Source: Solirubrum puertoriconensis
GTDB lineage: Bacteria; Bacteroidota; Bacteroidia; Cytophagales; Hymenobacteraceae
DNA length: 64,000 bases
Reading direction: 5' to 3'
Assembly (NCBI RefSeq): GCF_001483135.1
Contig: NZ_LNAL01000008.1
Location: forward strand, 248,001 to 312,000
Part shown: positions 32,025 through 40,628 of the stretch, in pieces
Position numbering within the stretch: the first letter of the stretch is position 1
How the letters are laid out: each line of letters begins with the position of its first letter
The notes under the pieces: model-generated
Database searches by the model: none
What the model was told of the DNA's origin: nothing
What the model saw: the letters and a program-made list of their open reading frames with translations, nothing else
Made by a program: the position numbers and the translations under genes

Positions 32025-33812
32025 TCAGGTGGCCTCTTCGCTTTGCAACTGCCGCTCGTAGAGGGCCCGGTACAAGCCTTCTTGGTCGGCCATGAGCTCC
32101 TCGTGGGTGCCGTGCTGCACAATGCGGCCGTCGTCGAGCACCAAGATGTGGTCAGCCAGTTTCACCGACGACACCCGGTGCGAGATGATAAGGCTGGTGC
32201 GGTTTTGCATGATGCGCTGCAGGCTACCTAGAATAACATTCTCGGTTTTGGTATCAACAGCCGACAGAGCATCGTCTAGAATTAGGATGCTGGGCTCCTT
32301 CACCAATGCGCGGGCAATGCTGATGCGCTGCTTCTGGCCACCCGAAAGGGTAATGCCCCGTTCGCCTACTTTGGTATCGAAGCCTTCCGGAAACCTCATG
32401 ATGTTCTCGTGCACATCGGCATCCTTGGCCGCTTGCACCATGCGCTCCTCCGACAGCTCGTCCAACCCGAAGCCAATGTTGTGGCCGATGGTGTCGGAAA
32501 ACAGGAATACATCCTGCGGCACGTAGCCAATCTGGCTGCGCAGCGAGGTAAGCGCATAGTCGCGCACATCCACCCCGTCGACGAGGATGCGGCCGGAGGT
32601 AACATCGTAGAGGCGGCAGAGCAGGTTGGCGATGGTGCTTTTGCCCGAGCCCGTGTTACCGATTACGGCCAGCGTGTGGCCCGGCTGAATACGGAACGAT
32701 ACCTCGGTAAGCGCCTGAATGCCCGTGTCGGGGTATACGAACGACACGTTATCAAACACGATGTCGCCCTGAATGGACTGCTCGACATTTTTGCGCGAAA
32801 CGATGTCAGTCTTTTGGTGCAGGAACTCGTTGATACGAGCCTGCGAAGCTTCAGCCCGCTGCACCAACGACGACGTCCAACCTAGGGCCGTAACCGGCCA
32901 GGTCAGCAGGTTCACATAAATCAGAAACTCGGCAATGGTGCCGATGCTGATGGTGCCACGGATTACCTCCTGACCGCCAATCCATACCGTAACGATGGTG
33001 CTGACGCCCACCAAAAACAGAATCAGCGGAAAAAACAGCGAGTTGACGAAGTTGAGACTCAGCGACTTTTCCTTATAAGCATTGGAGGCCGCGGTAAACT
33101 GCTGATGCGAGTCCTGTTCGCGCACAAACGACTTCAGCACCCGAATGCCCGAAAACGCCTCCTGCACGAAGGTGGTCATGTTGGCTAGGGCGCGCTGAAT
33201 CTCATCGGACTTCTTTTCAATCAGGTTATTGACGTAGAAAATACTGATGCTGAGCACTGGCAAAGGCAGCAGCGTAAGCAAGGTAAGCTTCACGTTTACC
33301 ACCAGCATCAAAGGCACAATCAGCAGAAACAGGATAACCAGCTGCAGGAAGTACATAATGGCCGGGCCGATGTACATGCGCACGCGGCCTACGTCCTCGG
33401 AGATGCGCGACATCAGGTCGCCGGTGCTGTGGCGGCGGTAAAAGGAGAGGGGCAGCGACTGGTAGTGCTGGTATATCTCGTTTTTCTGGTCGTTTTCGAT
33501 GTGCCGCGACATCACAATGAGGGTCTGGCGCATGAAAAACAAAAACACGCCGCGCAGTAGGGCCAAGCCAATTATTAGTGCCCCGTACAGAATGATGTTG
33601 CGGCCAAAGAGGCTGTACACGCCCTGTTGGGCTTGGGTGCCGCCGAAGAGATGGTACAGGTCGATACCCTCCTGCATCAAATCGAACGCGTAGCGCACCA
33701 CCTGCGCCGGAAAGATGGCCAGCAGGGTGCTTAGCGCTACAAAGAGCACTCCGCCTAGGAAATGCCATTTGTAGCGGATCAGGTATTTATCGGTTGCGCG
33801 GAGGGCTTTCAC
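32025..33812 (-). CDS. ABC exporter half-transporter (MdlA/YheI-like, catalytic Glu replaced by Asp)
   Basis: A 595-residue membrane/ATPase subunit on the minus strand. Six membrane segments lie in the first 310 residues; the ATPase domain has Walker A GNTGSGKST near residue 385, YVPQDVFLFSDTIGHNI, a canonical signature LSGGQKQRISIARAL, and Walker B ILILDDALSAVDTKTE, where Asp replaces the catalytic Glu. ISHRVSSV is the H-loop. This is the degenerate-site partner pattern of heterodimeric exporters (MdlA, YheI/BmrC, TM287). Its likely partner is at 20353. The LDDALSAVD motif is family-typical, so it is not a sequencing error. Confidence 0.9.
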   Translation of the reverse strand: MKALRATDKYLIRYKWHFLGGVLFVALSTLLAIFPAQVVRYAFDLMQEGIDLYHLFGGTQAQQGVYSLFGRNIILYGALIIGLALLRGVFLFFMRQTLIVMSRHIENDQKNEIYQHYQSLPLSFYRRHSTGDLMSRISEDVGRVRMYIGPAIMYFLQLVILFLLIVPLMLVVNVKLTLLTLLPLPVLSISIFYVNNLIEKKSDEIQRALANMTTFVQEAFSGIRVLKSFVREQDSHQQFTAASNAYKEKSLSLNFVNSLFFPLILFLVGVSTIVTVWIGGQEVIRGTISIGTIAEFLIYVNLLTWPVTALGWTSSLVQRAEASQARINEFLHQKTDIVSRKNVEQSIQGDIVFDNVSFVYPDTGIQALTEVSFRIQPGHTLAVIGNTGSGKSTIANLLCRLYDVTSGRILVDGVDVRDYALTSLRSQIGYVPQDVFLFSDTIGHNIGFGLDELSEERMVQAAKDADVHENIMRFPEGFDTKVGERGITLSGGQKQRISIARALVKEPSILILDDALSAVDTKTENVILGSLQRIMQNRTSLIISHRVSSVKLADHILVLDDGRIVQHGTHEELMADQEGLYRALYERQLQSEEAT

Positions 33813-33885
33813 GGGCGGGAGAGTCGGAGGCCAAGTTGACCAGTTTTCGGGAACGTTCCCGGTGGGCTGAGTCGGAAAAACGGGT

Positions 33886-33893
33886 TACCTTTG
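33886..33893 (+). promoter_or_regulatory. Candidate -7 element in the ABC/leucine-dehydrogenase gap
   Basis: TACCTTTG is an exact TAnnTTTG match on the plus strand in the 238-base gap (33813-34050) between divergent genes; it is 157 bases from the dehydrogenase ATG, implying a long leader if real. The gap also holds AGTCAGTAGTCAG tandem motifs (33938-33952) and a CCTAGG; no gene is seen there. Confidence 0.3.
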
Positions 33894-34050
33894 CGGCCGG
33901 TTTCGGGGCGGTGGCCAAAGGTACTGCGTAGTGGGAAGTCAGTAGTCAGAAACCGGCCACGACTCCCTAGGTTCTGCGCAACGTTTGGTCCGGCCACGGC
34001 GACCATGTGCCGTCTACCTACATCCTACCCATTCCCACAACGTTTTCCCC

Positions 34051-35142
34051 ATGGTTGAGATCCAAGCCCTGCCCGAGACCAGCATCTTTGGGCAAATTGC
34101 TGAGTTCCAGCACGAGCAAGTGGTGTTCTGCCACGACCACGAGACCGGACTCCGCGCCATCATCGGCATCCACAATACCGTACTGGGCCCGGCTTTGGGT
34201 GGTACGCGCATGTGGCACTACGCCTCCGACGCCGAAGCCCTGAACGACGTGCTGCGCCTCTCGCGGGGCATGACCTACAAGGCCGCTATTTCGGGCCTGA
34301 ACCTAGGGGGCGGCAAAGCTGTTATCATCGGCGACGCCAAAACGCAAAAGAACGAAGCGCTGCTGCGCAAGTTTGGCCGCTTTGTGAAGAACCTGAACGG
34401 CAAGTACATCACCGCAGAGGATGTGAACATGACCACTAAGGACATGGAGTACATCCGCATGGAAACCACGCACGTAGCCGGCCTGCCCGAATCGATGGGC
34501 GGCTCGGGCGACCCTTCGCCCGTAACGGCCTACGGTACCTACATGGGCATGAAGGCTGCCGCCAAAAAGGCATTCGGCTCGGATAGCCTCGTGGGCAAGC
34601 GCGTAGCCGTGCAGGGTGTGGGCCACGTGGGCACCTACCTGCTCGAGCACCTCACCAAAGAAGGCGCCGAAATCGTACTGACCGACTACTACAAGGAGCG
34701 CGCCGAAGAGGCAGGTGCCCGTTTCGGGGCCAAAGTGGTGGGCCTCGATGAAATCTACGACCAAGACGTAGACATCTATTCGCCCTGCGCCCTAGGTGCT
34801 ACCCTCAACGACGACACCATCGGCCGCCTGAAGTGCGCCGTGGTAGCAGGCTGCGCCAACAACCAACTCAAGGACGAGAACGTGCACGGCCCGGCGCTGG
34901 TGGAGCGCGGCATCATCTACGCTCCCGATTTCCTGATCAATGCCGGTGGCCTGATCAACGTGTACTCGGAAGTGGTGGGCAGCAGCCGCCAGGGTGCTCT
35001 GAACCAAACCGAGAAGATTTACGATTACACCCTCCAGGTACTGGAGAAGGCCGCTAAGGAGGGTTCGCACCCCCAAGCTGCGGCCGTACGCCAGGCCGAG
35101 CAGCGCATTGCTGCCATCGGTCGGGTAAAATCGACGTACTAA
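34051..35142 (+). CDS. Leucine dehydrogenase (Glu/Leu/Phe/Val dehydrogenase family)
   Basis: NAD-dependent amino-acid dehydrogenase that deaminates leucine, valine or isoleucine to the keto acid and ammonia. Of 363 residues, ALGGTRMWHYASDAEAL and LSRGMTYKAAISGLNLGGGKAVIIGD (with the catalytic Lys in GGGKAV near residue 91) mark the catalytic half; VAVQGVGHVGTYLLEHL near residue 185 is the NAD-binding motif; PCALGATLNDDTI and FLINAGGLINVYSE follow. The small GGGKAV pocket is that of the leucine/phenylalanine branch. The ATG at 34051 fits the family; a longer in-frame ORF does not. It probably feeds branched-chain keto acids toward iso-fatty acids, abundant in this phylum (inference). Confidence 0.93.
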   Translation: MVEIQALPETSIFGQIAEFQHEQVVFCHDHETGLRAIIGIHNTVLGPALGGTRMWHYASDAEALNDVLRLSRGMTYKAAISGLNLGGGKAVIIGDAKTQKNEALLRKFGRFVKNLNGKYITAEDVNMTTKDMEYIRMETTHVAGLPESMGGSGDPSPVTAYGTYMGMKAAAKKAFGSDSLVGKRVAVQGVGHVGTYLLEHLTKEGAEIVLTDYYKERAEEAGARFGAKVVGLDEIYDQDVDIYSPCALGATLNDDTIGRLKCAVVAGCANNQLKDENVHGPALVERGIIYAPDFLINAGGLINVYSEVVGSSRQGALNQTEKIYDYTLQVLEKAAKEGSHPQAAAVRQAEQRIAAIGRVKSTY

Positions 35143-35143
35143 A

Positions 35144-35250
35144 GTTTAGGGGTTGGGGAGTTTGTGAGTTTAGGAGTTGTTGTTCAGGACTTCTGGGCTA
35201 CGACTGCGCCAACTCGTAAACTCCCCAACTCGCAAACTCATTAACTCCTT
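35144..35250. repeat. Long imperfect inverted repeat (architectural hairpin B)
   Basis: GTTTAGGGGTTGGGGAGTTT... (35144-35178) pairs with the reverse of AACTCGTAAACTCCCCAACT... (35211-35250). Each arm is composed of GAGTTT/GGAGTT-like direct repeats. It fills the gap between the leucine dehydrogenase stop (35142) and the nusB start (35256), ending six bases before it. Confidence 0.7.
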
Positions 35251-35255
35251 CCGTT

Positions 35256-36443
35256 TTGCTTAACCGCCGTACGCTTCGCATCAAAGTCATGCAGGCCCTT
35301 TATGCCTACGACCAGGCAATTGGGTCCGATTTTCTATTGGCTCTGGACCGCATCAGCGAAGCTTTTCAGCCCGACCTGAACTCCATGGTACCGCAAGACC
35401 GGCGCCTGCTGCAAGGGCAGCAGAAGCTGGCCGAAGCTGGTTTTCGGGAGTGGCACAAGGCCGGCGGTACTGCTGAGCCCGAAGAACTCGACAACCAGGA
35501 GGTAAACGACGCCATCCGCGACGCTGTTAAGTACTATCAGAAGCAGGTTCAGAAGGAAAACCAGTTCTACCTGAACCAGATGCTCCACGCCACGGAGAGC
35601 ATTCACGATCAGTACATTCACCTGCTGAACCTGCCGGCAGCCTTGCTGCAGGTGCTGGAGGAGGAGCGTAGCCGCGAAGCCCGCCGCTTTACGGCCGCCA
35701 CCGACCGCATCGATACCACGCGCCTCGAGCAAAACCCGGTGCTGCAAAAGCTTGCCGCCAACAAGCAACTGCAGGAGCTAACCATCCGCCGCACCCTGCA
35801 ATGGGCTGGCGAAGACGAGATGGAAGCCCTGCGCCAGACCTGGCGCAACGAGATGCGCAACGATACCGAGTTGCGCAGCTACTTCGAAGCCCCAGCCGGC
35901 GACTACGCTGCCGATCAGGAAATTCTCAAGTACATCTACAAAACGTTCGTATTCAAGGGCGAAGCTGTTCCGGCGCTGCTGGAAGAGCAAGACCTGAACT
36001 GGGAGGAGAATCGCGCCATTGTGAAGAACCTCGTGGTGAAGACGATGAAGATGCTCGAGGAAAGCACCGACGAGAACATGGAGTTGCTGTCGTTGTCGGC
36101 CAACTGGCAAGAGGATAAAGAGTTTGCCGAAACGCTGTACAAGCAAACCCTCGCCGACGATGCCCGCTACGAGCAATTGATTTCGGGTGCCGTACAAAAC
36201 TGGGACGTGGAGCGCGTGGCCCTGCTCGACAAGATCATCCTGAAGATGGCCTTGTGCGAAATGCACCTGTTCCGCTCCATTCCGGTGAAGGTGACCATCA
36301 ACGAGTACATCGAAATCAGCAAACTCTACAGTACGCCCAAAAGCAAGCAGTTTGTAAACGGTATTCTGGATAAATTGGCGCAGGACCTGATGGCCAGCGG
36401 AGCAATCCGTAAGTCGGGCCGCGGCTTGCTGGATAACCAGTAA
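35256..36443 (+). CDS. nusB: Transcription antitermination factor NusB, long Bacteroidota form
   Basis: RNA-binding factor of the ribosomal RNA antitermination complex. The start LNRRTLRIKVMQALYAYDQ (TTG at 35256) and the C-terminal WDVERVALLDKIILKMALCEM, SIPVKVTINEYIEISKLYSTPKSKQFVNGILDKLAQ are unmistakable NusB. At 395 residues it is more than twice the size of the E. coli protein because of a long charged helical insertion between the two ends, a form usual in this phylum. Initiation at TTG is likely since no ATG precedes the family N-terminus. Hairpin B lies directly upstream. Confidence 0.9.
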   Translation: MLNRRTLRIKVMQALYAYDQAIGSDFLLALDRISEAFQPDLNSMVPQDRRLLQGQQKLAEAGFREWHKAGGTAEPEELDNQEVNDAIRDAVKYYQKQVQKENQFYLNQMLHATESIHDQYIHLLNLPAALLQVLEEERSREARRFTAATDRIDTTRLEQNPVLQKLAANKQLQELTIRRTLQWAGEDEMEALRQTWRNEMRNDTELRSYFEAPAGDYAADQEILKYIYKTFVFKGEAVPALLEEQDLNWEENRAIVKNLVVKTMKMLEESTDENMELLSLSANWQEDKEFAETLYKQTLADDARYEQLISGAVQNWDVERVALLDKIILKMALCEMHLFRSIPVKVTINEYIEISKLYSTPKSKQFVNGILDKLAQDLMASGAIRKSGRGLLDNQ

Positions 36444-36535
36444 CCCGCAGGCAACCCCGGCAACGGCACCTGCGTTGAGCCCCTCAGGAACCGCTCAGTT
36501 TTCTGCCCTTTCCCCTTCTGTCCCTACCCCGCCCC

Positions 36536-36850
36536 ATGGCTAGCAAAACCACTACCGGCATTTTGTGCTTTGCCACCGGCGCCCTTGCCGGCGCTACTAT
36601 TGGCCTTCTGTACGCCCCCGAAAAGGGCCGCGAAACACGTAGCTGGCTTAGCTACAAGCTCGAGAAGTACCGCGAAGTGCTGGCCGATCTAACGGAGAAC
36701 CTGGTTACTAGCCGCGTCGACGAAGGTCCGTCGTCGGCTCGGGCCGAGGGGCAACGCGTAATCCGCGACGCGAAGGACAAAGCCGAGCAGTTGCTGGGCG
36801 ACGTTGATCAGCTAATCAACCAGATTAACTCGCGTCGTACCGCGCTGTAA
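36536..36850 (+). CDS. YtxH-domain protein
   Basis: A 104-residue protein of the YtxH family: an N-terminal hydrophobic segment with the diagnostic GILCFATGALAGATIGLLYAPEKGRETR, followed by a charged amphipathic helix (AEGQRVIRDAKDKAEQLLGDVDQLINQINS). Members are small membrane-associated, often stress-linked proteins of unknown function. It lies downstream of nusB in the same direction. Confidence 0.85.
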   Translation: MASKTTTGILCFATGALAGATIGLLYAPEKGRETRSWLSYKLEKYREVLADLTENLVTSRVDEGPSSARAEGQRVIRDAKDKAEQLLGDVDQLINQINSRRTAL

Positions 36851-36863
36851 GCTTCGCAAAATC

Positions 36864-36960
36864 AATGTGCTGATGTGCTAATGGATGGAATGTGCTGAGG
36901 AAGTACCTAGGCGCATTCATCGTTAGCACCTCAGCACATTCTCATATCCGCACATTCACT
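36864..36960. repeat. Long imperfect inverted repeat (architectural hairpin C)
   Basis: Core arms AATGTGCTGAGG (36889-36900) and CCTCAGCACATT (36929-36940) are perfect inverted copies; flanking copies of AATGTGCTGATGTGCT and TCCGCACATTCAC extend the pairing outward. A CCTAGG sits in the loop. The element ends four bases before the isocitrate dehydrogenase ATG. Confidence 0.7.
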
Positions 36961-36964
36961 CGTC

Positions 36965-37966
36965 ATGCATACTATCACCCTCATTCCTGGCGACGGCATA
37001 GGTCCTGAAATTACCCGCGCCGTGCAGGACATCTTTGCTGCCGCCCAAGTACCCGTGCAGTGGGAAGAACAAAACGCTGGTCAGACTACCTATGATCAAT
37101 CGGGTGAGCTGATTCCGCAAGCATTGCTCGAGTCGCTCGAGCGCAACTGCGTGGCACTGAAAGGCCCCATCACTACTCCAGTAGGTAAGGGTTTCCGCTC
37201 CATCAACGTTACGCTGCGCCAGAAGTACGACCTGTACCAAAATCTGCGCCCCGCCAAAACCACCGAGGGCGTACCTACGCGCTACTCGGGCGTTGACATC
37301 GTGCTGTTCCGCGAGAACACCGAAGGCCTGTACTCGGGCCTAGAAGTATACGACGAGCCCCGCGGCATTGCCGACTCGTTTAACCGGATTTCGGTTGAAG
37401 GCTCGCGCAAAATCTGCCGTGCGGCTTTTGCTTACGCTGCCAAGCACGGCCGCAAAAAGGTAACGCTGGCCCACAAAGCCAACATATTGAAAATGGCCGG
37501 CAAGCTGATGCTGGATGCCGCGCTGGAGGCTTCGCGCGAGTTCCCGCAAATTCAGTTCGAGGACAAGATCATCGACAACATGTGCATGCAGCTCGTGACC
37601 AAGCCCGAGCAGTTTGACGTGATTGTAACCACCAACCTGTTTGGCGATATCCTGTCAGACCTGTGCGCTGGCTTGGTGGGCGGCCTAGGTGTGGTAGCCG
37701 GCGCCAACATCGGCGACAACATGGCCATCTTCGAAGCGGTGCACGGCTCGGCTCCTGATATTGCGGGCAAAGGCATTGCCAACCCCACGGCTCTGCTGCG
37801 CTCGGCGCTGCTGATGCTCGAGCACCTAGGGGAAAAGGAGTATGCTGCCCGCATCGAAACTGCCCTGAACGAAACGCTGCGCCACAAAGAGCAGTGCACC
37901 GGCGACCTAGGTGGCCCTGCCACTACGCAGCAGTTTGCCCAAAACGTAATCAACAACCTGCGCTAA
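36965..37966 (+). CDS. Isocitrate/isopropylmalate-type dehydrogenase, probable NAD-dependent isocitrate dehydrogenase
   Basis: A 333-residue beta-decarboxylating dehydrogenase. [18 protein letters not shown] opens it; [21 protein letters not shown] contains the substrate-contacting Ser, Asn and Arg residues of isocitrate dehydrogenases; [12 protein letters not shown], the Lys and Tyr of the middle region, [20 protein letters not shown] and [16 protein letters not shown] (NAD-site) follow. The short length and Ser-Ile-Asn pattern favour the NAD-type homoisocitrate/isocitrate group over leuB, which would sit in a leu operon. Cytoplasmic, TCA cycle. Preceded immediately by hairpin C. Confidence 0.9.
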   Translation: MHTITLIPGDGIGPEITRAVQDIFAAAQVPVQWEEQNAGQTTYDQSGELIPQALLESLERNCVALKGPITTPVGKGFRSINVTLRQKYDLYQNLRPAKTTEGVPTRYSGVDIVLFRENTEGLYSGLEVYDEPRGIADSFNRISVEGSRKICRAAFAYAAKHGRKKVTLAHKANILKMAGKLMLDAALEASREFPQIQFEDKIIDNMCMQLVTKPEQFDVIVTTNLFGDILSDLCAGLVGGLGVVAGANIGDNMAIFEAVHGSAPDIAGKGIANPTALLRSALLMLEHLGEKEYAARIETALNETLRHKEQCTGDLGGPATTQQFAQNVINNLR

Positions 37967-38048
37967 CCCGCTGACAGTTGTATATTTGACGGAAAGCATG
38001 CCGTGCTGCCGGTAAACAGTGGCGCGGTTTTTCCCTCTTCTTGATTCC

Positions 38049-38573
38049 ATGAAACGCACCTTGTTTTCGACCTTTCTGGTAGCCGGCCTGCTCTTTACGG
38101 GTGCTTGCAACCAGCAAAAAACCGAGGTAGGCGAAGCCGGTATGAACGTGGCGGCCACCCAGGCTGCCGATGCCGCTAATCCTACGGTAGACAACCCCAA
38201 CGTGGCAACCGAATCGGAAGCCCCGAACCCGAACGCACCGGTAATGACTTTTGCCGAGGCAGAGCACAACTTCGGCGACATTCAGCCTAACTCGGTAGTA
38301 AAGCACACCTTCGAGTTTACCAACACGGGCAAAACCCCGCTGCTGATCGACAATGCGCAAGCGTCGTGCGGGTGCACGGTGCCCAACTGGCCCAAAGACC
38401 CCGTAGCACCGGGCCAAAAAGGCAAAATTGAAGTGCAGTTTGATGCCCACGGCAAAACGGGCATGCAAAACAAGCAGATTACCATTACGGCCAACACCCA
38501 GCCGAGCACTACGCAGCTTACCATTAAAGGCAACATTCTGCCTGATGGCGCCAGCGGTCCGGTTCGCCAGTAA
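38049..38573 (+). CDS. DUF1573 lipoprotein
   Basis: A 174-residue lipoprotein with lipobox LLFTGAC (Cys about residue 20), a 50-residue low-complexity linker, and one DUF1573 immunoglobulin-like domain: AEHNFGDIQPNSVVKHTFEFTNTG read in parts, with SCGCTVPNWPKDPVAPGQKG and the C-terminal TTQLTIKGNI. The two-cysteine SCGC motif is characteristic. The family is abundant in Bacteroidota and of unknown function. ATG 38049 places the signal peptide correctly. Confidence 0.88.
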   Translation: MKRTLFSTFLVAGLLFTGACNQQKTEVGEAGMNVAATQAADAANPTVDNPNVATESEAPNPNAPVMTFAEAEHNFGDIQPNSVVKHTFEFTNTGKTPLLIDNAQASCGCTVPNWPKDPVAPGQKGKIEVQFDAHGKTGMQNKQITITANTQPSTTQLTIKGNILPDGASGPVRQ

Positions 38574-38587
38574 TTACTAAACCACGA

Positions 38588-38623
38588 AAAAAGGCCTGCG
38601 GCAACTGCCGCAGGCCTTTTTTA
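38588..38623 (+). terminator. Rho-independent terminator
   Basis: AAAAAAGGCCTGCGGCA pairs with TGCCGCAGGCCTTTTTT around a two-base loop; it ends the DUF1573 transcript. Confidence 0.88.
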
Positions 38624-38661
38624 TTGTAAACTTGTCTTTCTTCAACCATTTCTCTTCTGCC

Positions 38662-38979
38662 GTGCTTCTCACGCTCTTGTTGCAAGCTTCCGCCGCTAGC
38701 GGCCCGTTGCAGTACCTGTTTCCGCTGCTGCTGCTGGCCGTATTTTATTTCTTCATGATTCGGCCGCAGCAAAAACGGGCGGCCGAGGCACGCAAGCTGC
38801 GCGAAGGCCTCAGCAAAGGCTCGCAGGTAGTAACCATTGGGGGCCTGCACGGCCGCGTGGTGGAGCTCAGCGACGACAAAGTGGTGTTGGAAGTTGATAA
38901 AGGCACCCGCCTGACCTTCGACCGTACCGCCGTAGCTCGGCAGCTGAATGCAGGTAAGTCGGCCGAGGCAACCGCCTAG
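38662..38979 (+). CDS. yajC: Preprotein translocase subunit YajC
   Basis: Small membrane accessory of the Sec/YidC system. One membrane segment (LQYLFPLLLLAVFYFFMIRPQQKR) with the diagnostic FYFFMIRPQQKRAAEARKL, then GLSKGSQVVTIGGLHGRVVEL and DKVVLEVDKGTRLTFDRTAV. No ATG precedes it; GTG 38662 gives a usual 105-residue form, TTG 38632 a form ten residues longer but close to the terminator. The stop TAG is inside CCTAGG. The order nusB...yajC-ybbR-coaE is common in the phylum. Confidence 0.9.
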   Translation: MLLTLLLQASAASGPLQYLFPLLLLAVFYFFMIRPQQKRAAEARKLREGLSKGSQVVTIGGLHGRVVELSDDKVVLEVDKGTRLTFDRTAVARQLNAGKSAEATA

Positions 38980-39011
38980 GTAGCTTTATCCAATGTTGTT
39001 CGTAACGCGCC

Positions 39012-39998
39012 ATGCCGCTACAAACCGCACGTTCGCTGGCCCGCTGGTTTGTCCGGCCGCTATCGGAGCCGGAGCGTAGCTTTTGGCGCGTAGTTACCAG
39101 CTGTTTTTTGGCAGCCGTAACGCTGTGGGTGCTCAACGCGCTCAACAAAAACTACACCACGCGCGTGAGCTACCCTTTGCAGTGGCAGTACAACGACGCG
39201 CAGTTTATTCCGGTTAGGCCGCTGACCGAAAGCGTTTCGGTGCAGGTAACTGGGCGGGGCTGGAAGCTGTTGCGCATCGCGCTGGGGCTTGATATTCGGC
39301 CTGCCGAGGTAATCGTGCGCCGCCCAGGCGGTGCCGGAGCAGTGCCGGGTACGGCACTGCGCAGTGGCCTGATTGGCGCCATGGACGGGCTACAGCTAAA
39401 CGCCGTACTAACGGACACCATCTATTTCGAGTTTGATCGGTTGGTTACCCGCCGGTTGCCGCTACGGCTCAGCCCCGATGCCACCGGCGAGGCGCTGCCG
39501 TTTGATGCGCGGTTTGTGCCCGCAGACATCACCTTTAAAGGCCCGGCAAATACGGTAAATGCATTGCCCAGCCCGTACCCGGTGCACCTACCGCAGGCCC
39601 CGGCCGGGAGCACCGATGGCAGCATCAGGGTACCTGTGGGCGGCCCGGCGTTGGTGCAGACCGATGTGCAGGAGGTGCAAGTAAAACTGCAGCCCCGGCA
39701 AGTGCACACCCGCACCATTATTGTGGAGCCCCAACTGCACCACTTTCCCGGCGACAGCACCGTAAAGCTGTGGCCAGCCCAGGTGCCGGTGGAGGTGCAG
39801 TTTTTTCCCGAAGACTCGGCCAAACTCAACACAAGCCAGGTGCAGGTGTTTGCCGACTACCGCCAGCTTCGCGAAGATGACTCGACGGTGCAGCTTTCGT
39901 TGCGCCCGCTGCCCGTCGTGATTCGGGGGGCGCGCATTGGCGTAACTACCGTGCGGGTATTGTCGGGTGCCAAATACAAGTCAGTACCTAGCCGCTAG
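39012..39998 (+). CDS. YbbR-like (CdaR-related) membrane-anchored protein
   Basis: A 328-residue protein with one N-terminal membrane span (VVTSCFLAAVTLWVLNALN) and an extracytoplasmic part of repeated beta-rich YbbR domains; the pattern SVQVTGRGWKLLR, ADITFKGPANTVNAL and QVQVKLQ-like strands is typical. In Firmicutes such proteins regulate the diadenylate cyclase CdaA; no cyclase gene is next to it here, so that role is only a possibility. It lies three bases before coaE and 32 after yajC. Confidence 0.8.
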   Translation: MPLQTARSLARWFVRPLSEPERSFWRVVTSCFLAAVTLWVLNALNKNYTTRVSYPLQWQYNDAQFIPVRPLTESVSVQVTGRGWKLLRIALGLDIRPAEVIVRRPGGAGAVPGTALRSGLIGAMDGLQLNAVLTDTIYFEFDRLVTRRLPLRLSPDATGEALPFDARFVPADITFKGPANTVNALPSPYPVHLPQAPAGSTDGSIRVPVGGPALVQTDVQEVQVKLQPRQVHTRTIIVEPQLHHFPGDSTVKLWPAQVPVEVQFFPEDSAKLNTSQVQVFADYRQLREDDSTVQLSLRPLPVVIRGARIGVTTVRVLSGAKYKSVPSR

Positions 39999-40001
39999 CG
40001 T

Positions 40002-40628
40002 ATGCTGAAAGTAGGAATAACCGGGGGCATCGGCTCGGGCAAGTCGGTAGTGTGCCGCTTGTTTGCGCTACTAGGTGTGCCCGTGTACGATGCCGATACC
40101 CGCGCCAAATGGGTGATGCACCACGACGCAATATTGCGAAGTAGCCTGCTAGCCGCCTTCGGTTCGGAGGTGTATGCTGCCAACGGCGAGCTGAACCGTA
40201 CCTACCTAGCTGGCATGGCTTTCAGTAACCCCGAAAAGCTTGCCCGACTCAACGGCCTGGTCCACCCGCGCGTGGGCCACGACTTTGCACAGTGGGCCAC
40301 CGCGCAGCAGCAAGCCGGGCATGCGTACATCTTGAAGGAGGCCGCGCTAATGTTCGAATCGGGCTCGTGGCAGCAGCTCGACCGTATTATCACGGTTTAT
40401 GCGCCGCAGGAGCTTCGCCAGCAGCGTGTGCTACGCCGCGATGCGCATCGCACCCTGACCGATGTTACGGCTATCATCAGCAAGCAGCTCAGCGAGGAAG
40501 AAAAACTGAAGCGGGCCGATTTCGTCATCTACAACAACGACGAGCAATTGGTGCTGCCGCAGGTGCTGGCCCTGCACGAGGCATTTACGGCATTGGGTAC
40601 TGCACCTGCAGCACGCGTAGCGCAATAA
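40002..40628 (+). CDS. coaE: Dephospho-CoA kinase
   Basis: Last step of coenzyme A synthesis: ATP-dependent phosphorylation of dephospho-CoA. P-loop GGIGSGKS at residues 8-15 in KVGITGGIGSGKSVVC, then VYDADTRAKW, HPRVGHDF, KEAALMFESG and LRRDAHRTLTDVTAII. Length 208 is normal. Together with panC and panD it places three CoA-pathway genes in this window. Its 3' end overlaps the convergent glycosyltransferase gene by 44 bases. Confidence 0.94.
   Translation: MLKVGITGGIGSGKSVVCRLFALLGVPVYDADTRAKWVMHHDAILRSSLLAAFGSEVYAANGELNRTYLAGMAFSNPEKLARLNGLVHPRVGHDFAQWATAQQQAGHAYILKEAALMFESGSWQQLDRIITVYAPQELRQQRVLRRDAHRTLTDVTAIISKQLSEEEKLKRADFVIYNNDEQLVLPQVLALHEAFTALGTAPAARVAQ

Noticed and set aside
33925-33960. 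Tandem AGTCAGTAGTCAG motif as a fourth architectural hairpin
   Set aside because: Arms do not pair well beyond GTGGCC/GGCCAC; possibly a decayed copy but not supportable.
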